DNA of 64,000 bases. Origin: Candidatus Kryptonium thompsonii (GTDB lineage: Bacteria; Bacteroidota; Ignavibacteria; Kryptoniales; Kryptoniaceae). The notes beneath the pieces were generated by a model, which saw nothing but the letters and a program-made list of their open reading frames with translations, did not search any database and was not told the DNA's origin. The DNA lies in contig LDXX01000009.1 of assembly GCA_001442925.1 (NCBI GenBank), forward strand, positions 1 through 64,000. The letters are read 5' to 3'. Numbering within the stretch: the first letter of the stretch is position 1; the number at the start of each line of letters is the position of its first letter. This document shows positions 44,819 through 52,542 of this stretch, in pieces. A program made the translations under genes and the position numbers.

Positions 44819-46606
44819 TTAATCTTCGGTTGTGGCATGTGCAACCTCTTCAAGCGTTGTAAGCCCTTGTTTTATCCTCTCTCTCCCAGCTGCTCTCAAA
44901 GTTAGCATTCCATCCTTTATAGCCTGCTCCCTTATTGCTTCCTCGTCAATATCTTTCCCAGTTTTGAAAATTAATCTGCGAATTTCTCTCGTGAAATAAA
45001 GCGCTTCATGTATGGCGATCCTTCCCTTATATCCACCATGGCATTGATCACATCCGACCGCTTCGTAGAAAACAGTATTTTTAATTTCTTCCTCCGTAAA
45101 TCCCAAACTCAAAGGAATCGCCGGGTCAAGATCCTCTATTGGACGCTTACATTTATCACACAACTTACGGATCAATCTTTGTGCGATTATAATGTTTATC
45201 GCATATGCGATAAGAAATGTCTCAATTCCCATTTTATATAATCTCGATATGGCACTTGGGGCATCATTTGTATGCAGGGTTGAAAATGTTAAGTGGCCTG
45301 TATTTGCAAGTTTAATTGCTATCTCCGCTGTTTCCTTATCTCTTATCTCACCAACCATAACAACATCCGGATCATGACGCAAAATCGCCCTCAATGCTTG
45401 TTCAAAATTCATCTTCGGACCAATCTTCAACTGCCTCGCTCCTGGAATTATATACTCAACTGGATCTTCAACTGTCAAGACGTTTATCTCCGGCTTTATA
45501 ATATAATGTAAAGCAGCCATCAATGTTGTTGATTTACCGCTTCCCGTAGGACCCGTAACAATAACCATCCCTTGTGGTTTTGAAATCGCTTTAATGAAGA
45601 ATTCTTTTGCCTTACCTTGGAAACCAAGTTTATCGAGATCAGTTATAACCTTTCTATCATCAAGGACACGAATGACAATGCTCTCAAACTTATATTGAAA
45701 TTCCCTCCCAACTATTGGAAGGATCGAAACCCTATATCTTATCATATGCCCATCAACTTTTCTCTGGATAAATCCATCTTGTGCCATCTCCCGCTCGAAT
45801 CTATCAACATTCTTTGACCTATCTTTTACAACTGCTGCAATTGCTTCAGGTCTTATACCCTCCTGAACATGCCAAAGTCTGAGCTTTCCATCTATTCTAA
45901 AGTGAATTTCAGTTGTCCTTGAATCCCTAGGAATTATGTGAATATCGCTCGCCCCTTTTCTCACCGCTTCAACCAACATTCCCTCGACAAGATTAACCAA
46001 CATACTCTTGTTTATCTCCGCTTCAAGTGCAGCTTCATCAAGTGTTTCCTCTTCAAGTTCCTCCTCAGTTATTTCAAGTTTTGATTCCTCAAGAACTTTT
46101 AAAAACTCATTTTCAGGAGGAAAAACTTTATCAAAAAGATTTTGCATATCCTTCAACCTCACATAGCACACCTCATATCTCTTCGCACCAAGCGCCCTTG
46201 CAATTAAAGGGATAGCTCTACTCGTGGGATCAGCTGAAATTAAAATAAGTTTATCAGGCCTTTGCTCATCATATTTCAAAGGTAAAATCTTCTCCGATCG
46301 CATCTGTTCTTTAAGTGCTTGAGGAAGCGGCTCAACAAGTTTCTTTATAAAATCAATTCTATTCTTGTCAATGTTCTCATCCGCAAGATAAATCTCCCTG
46401 AACCCATAAAGATTCGCAACTTCTTTAAATACACTGTCGTGATCAATCCCAAAATCAGACACAAGTATCTGCGCCAAGCTTCGCCTTGTCTTTGAATCCT
46501 CTTGTTCTTTAATCTTTAAAGCTCTGTCAAGTGTTTCATAATCTACCACACCCTTTTTCAAAAGCGTATATCCCAATTTATCCGTAATATCCACTCCAAC
46601 AGTCAT
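44819..46606 (-). CDS. pilB: PilB/GspE-type pilus assembly ATPase
   Basis: A 595-residue ATPase with an N-terminal MshEN/T2SSE_N domain (about 1-165), a linker with an acidic stretch (about 180-200), and the motor: Walker A GPTGSGKSTTLMAAL, Asp box, Walker B DPDVVMVGEIRDKETAEIA and His box FSTLHTNDAPSAISR. A tetracysteine zinc site (CDKCK and CDQCHGG) is typical of PilB. It powers pilus extension. GAGGTGAT precedes the ATG. It follows PilC and is followed by the minor pilin-like genes. Confidence 0.95.
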   Translation of the reverse strand: MTVGVDITDKLGYTLLKKGVVDYETLDRALKIKEQEDSKTRRSLAQILVSDFGIDHDSVFKEVANLYGFREIYLADENIDKNRIDFIKKLVEPLPQALKEQMRSEKILPLKYDEQRPDKLILISADPTSRAIPLIARALGAKRYEVCYVRLKDMQNLFDKVFPPENEFLKVLEESKLEITEEELEEETLDEAALEAEINKSMLVNLVEGMLVEAVRKGASDIHIIPRDSRTTEIHFRIDGKLRLWHVQEGIRPEAIAAVVKDRSKNVDRFEREMAQDGFIQRKVDGHMIRYRVSILPIVGREFQYKFESIVIRVLDDRKVITDLDKLGFQGKAKEFFIKAISKPQGMVIVTGPTGSGKSTTLMAALHYIIKPEINVLTVEDPVEYIIPGARQLKIGPKMNFEQALRAILRHDPDVVMVGEIRDKETAEIAIKLANTGHLTFSTLHTNDAPSAISRLYKMGIETFLIAYAINIIIAQRLIRKLCDKCKRPIEDLDPAIPLSLGFTEEEIKNTVFYEAVGCDQCHGGYKGRIAIHEALYFTREIRRLIFKTGKDIDEEAIREQAIKDGMLTLRAAGRERIKQGLTTLEEVAHATTED

Positions 46607-46625
46607 TTCGTATCACCTCAAAGTT

Positions 46626-47990
46626 TTAAAAAATTTGAAATGGAAGTATAATCGTATATGGCGTCTTAGGTTTAACCATTGCCGTCTCAGACGATACAAG
46701 TGTAAGAAGTGTCATCACAATCATTATTATCATCGCAATCATAAGCTGAATAAAGTCAACGGCATTCTTAAGTTTATAAACTGTTTCCTTTTCGTAATAA
46801 TTTGCGATTTGAAGTGCTGTTTGCTTAACTGTTCCAGTTTCAGCACCAGAGTGAAACCTTGCAAGTGCTGTCTTTGTGAAAACCCCCGTCGCTTCAAATG
46901 CTTCCGTAAGCCCCTTACCTTGACTTAACATCATCGGAATGGCTATAGTTTTTATCTGATGCTCCATATACTTATTCCCGCACGCCTCTGCTGCCAAGCG
47001 AATTGCATCAATGTTCTCCCCCGAACCTGTGTATAAAGCGTAAAAAACCCTGCAAAAAATTTCAATAGTTGTCTTGTGAATCAGTGGTCCAAGAACAGGA
47101 AGTTTTATAATATATTTGTCGCGCAAAAATTGACCTTTTGGAGTTCTAATAAAGTAAATAAAAGCAACCGAAATTAAAACCAAGCCAAGGAGGATGAAAG
47201 TTATATTCTCAGTTAAGAAATAACTCAACTTCAAAGTTGCTGCTGTCATCGGCGGAAGCTCAGTTCCAAGCTTGAGAAAAAGTTCAGCGGTCTCAGGGAA
47301 AATATAAGCAACATAAAACACAACAGCGATAAACAAAACAATTAATGTAAAAACAGGCATTATCAAAGCACTTTTGAGATTTTTCTTAAATTCAGCATTC
47401 CTTTCAAGAAATTTAGCCGTGCTCTCGTAAATATCAGCCATATTTCCACTCTTTGACGCAAGCCCAAGCATTCGAGCTGTAAATTTACCAAGCACTCTCT
47501 CCTGCTTTATAAACGCCTCTTCACTATCCTTACCCTGGCGTAAATCATTATTTATCTCTCGCAATGCTTCTCTTAAAGTTGGGTGTTGAACATCATTTAT
47601 CAAAAGCTGGAGAATCTCATTATAAGGAAGCTTTTCCCTTAACAAATCAGCGCTGACCCGAACAAACGTTACAATTTCCGTATCTGGTGGTTTAAACTTA
47701 AAATCCAAAACTTTGGGTTGTATGCTTACAACCTTATAACCAAGTTTTTCAAGCGCCTGTCTTACCTCTTCTTTCGTAAATGCTTTCTGTTCACCTGTTA
47801 TAGGCTTTTCACTATCACGCTGAACTTTGTAAATAAAAGTCCTACGCTTTTGAATCTTCGTTATCTTAATCTTCCTCTGATCAGCTAAGGCTTTAATCTT
47901 TTTCTTCGCCTCGGAAAGATTATCAGCGGTGATAATACCTTGGACAGGACGCCCCGTTAATGTTAACCCTTCAAAACGATAATCGGGCAA
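46626..47990 (-). CDS. pilC: PilC/GspF-type inner-membrane platform protein
   Basis: About 454 residues from a TTG at 47990 (reading PDYRFEGLTLTGRP). This start has GGGAGGTGG about 7 nt upstream. The frame is open to an ATG at 48050, but that stretch is the terminator-like hairpin and its T tract. The N-terminal region holds two copies of the GspF cap pattern (YRFEGLTLTGRPVQGIITAD and FIYKVQRDSEKPITGEQKAF). Two T2SSF domains follow (about 100-230 and 300-430) with paired transmembrane helices; motifs include GKFTARMLGLASKSGNM and ALARFHSGAETGTV. It anchors the assembly and retraction motors in the inner membrane. Confidence 0.93.
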   Translation of the reverse strand: MPDYRFEGLTLTGRPVQGIITADNLSEAKKKIKALADQRKIKITKIQKRRTFIYKVQRDSEKPITGEQKAFTKEEVRQALEKLGYKVVSIQPKVLDFKFKPPDTEIVTFVRVSADLLREKLPYNEILQLLINDVQHPTLREALREINNDLRQGKDSEEAFIKQERVLGKFTARMLGLASKSGNMADIYESTAKFLERNAEFKKNLKSALIMPVFTLIVLFIAVVFYVAYIFPETAELFLKLGTELPPMTAATLKLSYFLTENITFILLGLVLISVAFIYFIRTPKGQFLRDKYIIKLPVLGPLIHKTTIEIFCRVFYALYTGSGENIDAIRLAAEACGNKYMEHQIKTIAIPMMLSQGKGLTEAFEATGVFTKTALARFHSGAETGTVKQTALQIANYYEKETVYKLKNAVDFIQLMIAMIIMIVMTLLTLVSSETAMVKPKTPYTIILPFQIF

Positions 47991-47996
47991 CCTGAA

Positions 47997-48005
47997 CCAC
48001 CTCCC
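47997..48005 (-). promoter_or_regulatory. Strong ribosome binding site fixing the pilC TTG start
   Basis: GGGAGGTGG on the minus strand lies about 7 nt before the TTG at 47990. No comparable site precedes the ATG at 48050, which instead lies at the edge of a hairpin stem. Confidence 0.75.
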
Positions 48006-48050
48006 AAAAAATAAATTAAAAATCAATGGGGATGCATCAAGCATCCCCAT
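48006..48050 (-). terminator. Terminator/attenuator between pilin and pilC
   Basis: A perfect 10-bp stem (ATGGGGATGC at 48026-48035 with GCATCCCCAT at 48041-48050, 5-nt loop) is followed on the minus strand by a T-rich tract ending in TTTTTT. It begins 10 nt after the pilin stop. Partial termination here would make pilin mRNA more abundant than mRNA for the machinery genes, as is common in pilus operons. Confidence 0.78.
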
Positions 48051-48060
48051 ATTATCTTAA

Positions 48061-48510
48061 TTATTGCTGTGTCCAGCCCTGCAATTTCCCATAGCCTTTA
48101 GTGGCATCCGTTGTCTGCAAACTCGTTGCAGTACCTTGATAAATCCTGCTTTTATCAGCATCTACACAGTCAATTGCAGCAACATACGCTGTTCCAACTT
48201 TTTCTTTACCAAGGGCATGAATAACAATTGCCTGCTCACCTGTTAAAATTTCAACCCTGTAGCTCCCATTCGCATTACCAGTATCAAGCGGGCTTAGAGC
48301 GAAGTTAGCGAAGCTATTTCCACCACCACCCAATTCAACAGGTGTTCTGTAATATCTTTGTGCCTTTGAAGCAAGATTTGCAAGGTCACTTGCAACTGCG
48401 CTCCTATTGGCGTCAACTGCGCTGCTCTTGAACATTGAAATACCAACAGCAATCGCAATTCCAACTATGATGACGCCAAGGACGATGAGTAAAAGTTGCT
48501 GCTGACCCAT
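48061..48510 (-). CDS. Major type IV pilin-like protein without a canonical prepilin leader
   Basis: A 149-residue protein starting MGQQQLLLIVLGVIIVGIAI, continuing with a helical spine (about 25-55: RSAVASDLANLASKAQRYYR) and a Gly-rich, beta-rich head with one cysteine (AIDCVDADK). Size and layout match a type IVa/IVb pilin, and it is first in the pilus operon with its own promoter. Unlike normal prepilins there is no basic leader, no GF-type cleavage site and no Glu5. The start is fixed by AGGAGGT 8 nt upstream. Processing after Gly2, leaving a Gln at +1, or no processing at all, are both conceivable. Confidence 0.75.
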   Translation of the reverse strand: MGQQQLLLIVLGVIIVGIAIAVGISMFKSSAVDANRSAVASDLANLASKAQRYYRTPVELGGGGNSFANFALSPLDTGNANGSYRVEILTGEQAIVIHALGKEKVGTAYVAAIDCVDADKSRIYQGTATSLQTTDATKGYGKLQGWTQQ

Positions 48511-48551
48511 ATTAATTACCTCCTGAATTTAATTTTAGTTTTTGATTTTTA

Positions 48552-48570
48552 TTTAAGCGAAATGCTTAAA
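48552..48570 (-). promoter_or_regulatory. Hairpin in the pilin mRNA 5-prime leader
   Basis: TTTAAGC (48552-48558) pairs with GCTTAAA (48564-48570) around a 5-nt loop, between the promoter and the ribosome binding site. It may protect the abundant pilin mRNA; no T run follows, so it is not a terminator. Confidence 0.45.
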
Positions 48571-48588
48571 AGAACAACCTTTCTAACT

Positions 48589-48619
48589 CAAAGATAACCT
48601 TATATTTTGTAAAAGTCAA
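48589..48619 (-). promoter_or_regulatory. Promoter of the type IV pilus operon
   Basis: On the minus strand TTGACT (48614-48619) and TATCTT (48591-48596) are 17 nt apart. The second box continues as TATCTTTG, which also fits the TAnnTTTG box of Bacteroidota promoters. It leaves a leader of about 70 nt with a hairpin and AGGAGGT before the pilin ATG. The rest of the 266-nt gap upstream (48620-48776) shows no other clear element. Confidence 0.62.
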
Positions 48620-48776
48620 GTCTTTCCGTCTACACTTATAATAGAATATAAACTTTTGTGCCACAAATCACAATTTAAAAACTGATTAAAAATCAAAGCA
48701 GATAACAATCGCAAATTTATCTTTTCCCATACATCTCTGAAATTTTTACAAACACTCTCTGTCACACTTCATTACA

Positions 48777-49217
48777 CTAAAACGGCTTAAACACGGCAAG
48801 AAAGACAATAACTATAAACACAGCGAGATTCACATATGCATAAGTCTCAATTGCCTTATTTATCTTTAAGAGCTCCTCGGATGGAATTGCCTTAGATTCT
48901 AAAATACTTTCCCGCTTTGAAATATATTTCACCCCGACAAAAATTCCAGATATAACAAACCACAAGAATAAAATCAGTTTAACAATTAACCACCCTGGAG
49001 CACCACCAATTGATATCCAGTTATAAATTCCAGTAATTATAGCGAGAATTCCACCAACGCGAGCAAGTCTTGAAAAATTTAATGATAATTTATGCAAACT
49101 AAAACTATTCTCTTTTCTCAATGATGACTCAACCACTGGAAAACCAAAGGCAGAAACTGCTATGAGCATAGCTGATAAGATGTGAAGGAAAAGCGAAATT
49201 TTCAGGGTAAGATACAT
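48777..49217 (-). CDS. Small four-helix membrane protein, CopD/DUF2269-like
   Basis: A 146-residue integral membrane protein with four hydrophobic segments (about 5-27, 48-68, 75-95 and 125-145) and a conserved-looking N-terminal His in LFLHILSAMLIAVSA, as in the CopD/DUF2269/DUF420-like group. It lies 31 nt after the TPR gene. Function unknown; the family assignment rests on topology and the first helix. Confidence 0.5.
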   Translation of the reverse strand: MYLTLKISLFLHILSAMLIAVSAFGFPVVESSLRKENSFSLHKLSLNFSRLARVGGILAIITGIYNWISIGGAPGWLIVKLILFLWFVISGIFVGVKYISKRESILESKAIPSEELLKINKAIETYAYVNLAVFIVIVFLAVFKPF

Positions 49218-49248
49218 AATATTTGGCCTAATTATATTTTTAGCCTGG

Positions 49249-49938
49249 TTAATCTTTCAACGATGCGATGTATATTTCAACATCGCGAATCTTTGCAAAA
49301 TTCGGATAATCTTTTTTTATCCTCTCGTATAATCTAAGCGCCTTCTCTTTTTCGCCAGCAAGTTTATAATTTCTTGCAGCATTATAAAGATATTCGGGAA
49401 CAAGTATATTTTCCCTAAACCTTTGTGCTGCCTTTTCGAAATACTCTCCAGCCTTTTTATATTCCCCCTTTATCTCATAGATAGACGCAATCCCAGCAAG
49501 TGAAGCTGAGAACAAAAGCTTATCATTTCCATCATACTTTTTGAAATACTTTAAAGCGTTATCGTAATCACCAAGCATAAAATATGCACTTGCAAGATAA
49601 TAAGTTGCTATTTCTCCAGCATCCGTTCCACCGTAATTTTCGACAATATACTTCAATCCCTGTATATTCCGCTGTGGAATCCCATCAATTGCAGTTTTAT
49701 AATCACCGTTGTCATAATAGCCTATAATTTTTGAAAGGAGTGCTTCTGCTCTCTCATTTTCAGCCTTAACATTGTTTCTGTAAATAATTATCCCAGCAAC
49801 TATAATAATTACACCAGTTAAGATATAGCTTAAAATTTTTTTGTTTTTCTCAACGAACTCACGAGCTTTATAATATGTCAACACAAGTTTATCCTCTTTT
49901 AACTCTTGCTTTTTCAATTTCTTTCGTGGTTTTAGCAT
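49249..49938 (-). CDS. Membrane-anchored TPR protein (YfgM-like)
   Basis: A 229-residue protein with a basic cytoplasmic N-terminus (about 1-38), one transmembrane helix (about 39-55), then several tetratricopeptide repeats, for example AGEIATYYLASAYFMLGDYD and YKKAGEYFEKAAQRFRENIL. The outline matches YfgM/TPR_21 proteins, which sit in the inner membrane with periplasmic repeats and help chaperones of exported proteins. Start ATG at 49938. Confidence 0.75.
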   Translation of the reverse strand: MLKPRKKLKKQELKEDKLVLTYYKAREFVEKNKKILSYILTGVIIIVAGIIIYRNNVKAENERAEALLSKIIGYYDNGDYKTAIDGIPQRNIQGLKYIVENYGGTDAGEIATYYLASAYFMLGDYDNALKYFKKYDGNDKLLFSASLAGIASIYEIKGEYKKAGEYFEKAAQRFRENILVPEYLYNAARNYKLAGEKEKALRLYERIKKDYPNFAKIRDVEIYIASLKD

Positions 49939-50009
49939 GATGATATGTCTTTGTGTTTTTGTAAATTTATTTAAATATGCAAAATTTTAAGAGATAAATC
50001 AAAATTCTC

Positions 50010-50738
50010 TCATCGAGCTTTTATTACGCCATCAGAATAAATTGGTAAAATTGGTATCGAATCAACAGAAGAAGCAATTTTTAAATCCTCCTCAAAGCCA
50101 AGGCTAATTAAAAATTTACCATGTTCACTTTCTCCTAACATTTTCAATAAGTTCTTTTTGTATGTCTTGTAAAGTTTTAACGCAGCAATTGCTGAATCGC
50201 TCAAGTTAAGGTTCTTTTTCGATTTGCCCTTTGTAAGCAAAAAGGTTATCATCCCACCACACACTGCATCTTCGATGCAAAAACGGTTTAGTTTGCCCGA
50301 ACAGAGAATCAAAACATCGTTGCCATTTTCACTGGCAAACTTTACAGCTTCAGATATATTCACAAATCCAACTATTAGCGAATATTTGGCATATTTTGTT
50401 TTTGTTATCGCAATTGAGCCATTTGTGCTCGCGTAAATCAAAGTTTTACCTTTAACTTTTTCTTCGGTGTATTCAAGTGGAGAGTTGCCAAGATGAAAGC
50501 CATCAATTATTTCCCCACCTCTTTCCCCACATAAAAGAAACGAACCTTCTTCAAGCGTTGATGCATACTTAACTGCACTTTCAACGGATGCTGCTGGAAT
50601 TATAACCCTTGCCCCATTTTTTAATGCGGTTGCAATTGTTGTAGAGGCTCTCAAAACATCGACCACCAAGACAGTTTTATTTTGCAGGCTTAACTCATCT
50701 TGAACTTGCAAGGGTGTGAAAAATACATCTATATTCAT
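50010..50738 (-). CDS. comB: 2-phosphosulfolactate phosphatase (ComB family)
   Basis: About 242 residues of the ComB family: MNIDVFFTPLQV, VVDVLRASTTIATALKNGA, CGERGGEIIDGFHLGNSP, IYASTNGSIAI and FCIEDAVCGGMIT. ComB removes phosphate from 2-phosphosulfolactate, a step of coenzyme M synthesis in methanogens and of sulfolactate formation in some bacteria. No other CoM genes are adjacent. The frame is open to 50780, inside gcvT, but the ATG at 50738 begins the family N-terminus. Confidence 0.9.
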   Translation of the reverse strand: MNIDVFFTPLQVQDELSLQNKTVLVVDVLRASTTIATALKNGARVIIPAASVESAVKYASTLEEGSFLLCGERGGEIIDGFHLGNSPLEYTEEKVKGKTLIYASTNGSIAITKTKYAKYSLIVGFVNISEAVKFASENGNDVLILCSGKLNRFCIEDAVCGGMITFLLTKGKSKKNLNLSDSAIAALKLYKTYKKNLLKMLGESEHGKFLISLGFEEDLKIASSVDSIPILPIYSDGVIKAR

Positions 50739-50757
50739 CCCGAAGCCAAATTTTGTT

Positions 50758-51852
50758 TTACCTTGCTCTATTTGGAACAAATGGAAGATTTACAATTACA
50801 GCTGTTAACTCTTTTCCACGAGCATTGACTGATATTCTTTCGCCTGGATTTGAGAATTTAATATCAACATACCCCATCCCTATCCCCTTTTCAAGAATTG
50901 GGGAAAAAGTTCCGCTCGTGACATAACCAACTTTCTCACCATCTTTAAAGATTTCATACCCATGCCTCGGTGGAATTCTTTCATCAACGACCGTAAAGCC
51001 GACGAGTTTTCTCTTGAGCCCTTCATTTTTAATGCGAAGCAAACTTTCACGACCGATGAAATCACCTTTATCTAACTTTACAATCCAGTCAAGCCCTGCT
51101 TCAAGTGGGTTTGTGGTTTGATCAATATCGTTTCCATAAAGCATATAACCCATTTCAGTTCTAAGGGTGTCCCGTGCACCAAGTCCTGCAGGACCTATGC
51201 CAAACTCTTTACCAGCTTCCATAACGGCAGTCCACACCTTTTTGCAAATCTCGGGATCTGCTTCAAAATAAAGTTCAAACCCAAGTTCACCCGTATATCC
51301 AGTCCTTGAAATTATCATATCAACCCCTGCAAGTTTTCCCTTGACGAAATGATAATATTTAATCTGGCTCAGATCAACACCCGTTAATTTCTGTAAAGTT
51401 AAAAGAGACTTTGGACCTTGGACAGCGAGCAGAGCAACTTCATCACTTATGTTTTCAAAATTGACATCACCATCAAGATGTTTTTTCATCCATTCAAAGT
51501 CCTTTTCTATGTTTGCTGCGTTTACAACAACCATATACGAATCGCCAAGATTATAAATTAAAAGGTCATCAACTATTCCACCATCTTCATAGCACATCGC
51601 TGAATATTGAGCTCTCCCTGGGGTAAGTTTTGAGACATCATTAACCGTCAATTTTTGCAGGAAACCCAATGCGTCTTTTCCGCTTACCCTAAATTCTCCC
51701 ATATGAGAGACATCAAACACACCAACCGATTCGCGCACGCGTTTATGCTCGACTATTATTCCATCATATTGAATCGGCATTTCATAGCCAGCAAAAGGTG
51801 CTATTTTTGCGCCAAGTTCCAAATGAATTTCATAAAATGGGGTGCGTTTCAT
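50758..51852 (-). CDS. gcvT: Aminomethyltransferase, glycine cleavage T protein
   Basis: A 364-residue protein with GcvT hallmarks: HLELGAKIAPFAGYEMPIQY, GVFDVSHMGEF, the folate-binding LAVQGPKS and SRTGYTGELGFE, GPAGLGARDTLRTEMGY and a C-terminal beta-barrel (GYVTSGTFSPILEKGIGMGY). It transfers the methylene group of glycine to tetrahydrofolate, with H protein and P protein encoded elsewhere. GGAG precedes the ATG; 15 nt after transaldolase. Confidence 0.96.
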   Translation of the reverse strand: MKRTPFYEIHLELGAKIAPFAGYEMPIQYDGIIVEHKRVRESVGVFDVSHMGEFRVSGKDALGFLQKLTVNDVSKLTPGRAQYSAMCYEDGGIVDDLLIYNLGDSYMVVVNAANIEKDFEWMKKHLDGDVNFENISDEVALLAVQGPKSLLTLQKLTGVDLSQIKYYHFVKGKLAGVDMIISRTGYTGELGFELYFEADPEICKKVWTAVMEAGKEFGIGPAGLGARDTLRTEMGYMLYGNDIDQTTNPLEAGLDWIVKLDKGDFIGRESLLRIKNEGLKRKLVGFTVVDERIPPRHGYEIFKDGEKVGYVTSGTFSPILEKGIGMGYVDIKFSNPGERISVNARGKELTAVIVNLPFVPNRAR

Positions 51853-51866
51853 AACCTTTGCTCCTT

Positions 51867-52541
51867 TTATTTAACTTTTTCAAATTTTTTCTCAAGCTCC
51901 AACTGCGCCTTTCTCCAGTCCTCAAGAAATCTTTCAAGGCCAATATCAGTAAGCGGATGTTTTATCATTTGTTCAAGAACTTTAAATGGCATTGTGACAA
52001 CATCCGCACCTATCAAACCAGCCTCAACAACATGCATCGGATGTCTAACGCTTGCGACAAGAACCTTCGTCTCAAAATTATAATTCTTGTAAATTTGAAC
52101 GATCTGTTTGACCAGGTTCATTCCATCACTTGATATATCATCGAGACGACCAATGAACGGACTTATGTAATAAGCTCCAGCTTTTGCAGCAAGGATCGCT
52201 TGGGTAGGCGAAAAACAAAGTGTGACATTTGTCCTTATTCCCTCAGATTTTAAGAACTTAACAGCTTTTAAACCATCCTTTATCAAGGGAATTTTCACAA
52301 CGATGTTATCAGCAAGCCTCGCAAGCTCTCTTGCTTCCTTAACCATTCCATCAAAGTCGGTTGATATAACCTCAGCGCTAACATCACCATCAACAATAGC
52401 ACATATCTCCTGGATAAGCTCTTTAAAATCTCTTTTCTCCTTCGCAATCAAACTCGGATTAGTTGTGACGCCATCAAGTATCCCCCAGCTGGCGGCTTCT
52501 TTTATTTCTTCCAAATTCGCTGTGTCAAGAAAAATTTTCAT
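51867..52541 (-). CDS. Transaldolase / fructose-6-phosphate aldolase-like (short type)
   Basis: About 224 residues, the short TalC/MipB type. It shows [32 protein letters not shown], the Schiff-base lysine in [36 protein letters not shown] and [10 protein letters not shown]. Acts in the non-oxidative pentose phosphate route. The frame is open to 52595, but the ATG at 52541 is the family start and lies one nt after the RNase G stop. Confidence 0.94.
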   Translation of the reverse strand: MKIFLDTANLEEIKEAASWGILDGVTTNPSLIAKEKRDFKELIQEICAIVDGDVSAEVISTDFDGMVKEARELARLADNIVVKIPLIKDGLKAVKFLKSEGIRTNVTLCFSPTQAILAAKAGAYYISPFIGRLDDISSDGMNLVKQIVQIYKNYNFETKVLVASVRHPMHVVEAGLIGADVVTMPFKVLEQMIKHPLTDIGLERFLEDWRKAQLELEKKFEKVK

Positions 52542-52542
52542 T

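Noticed and set aside
48640-48670. Sigma-54 promoter before the pilin (TGGCAC on the minus strand)
   Set aside because: The -24 half is good, but the -12 GC pair is missing at the right distance; the TTGACT-N17-TATCTT promoter closer to the gene is better.
51655-52083. Plus-strand open frame of 142 codons across the gcvT/transaldolase junction
   Set aside because: It spans the start of one well-supported gene and the end of another on the opposite strand and has no recognisable domain.
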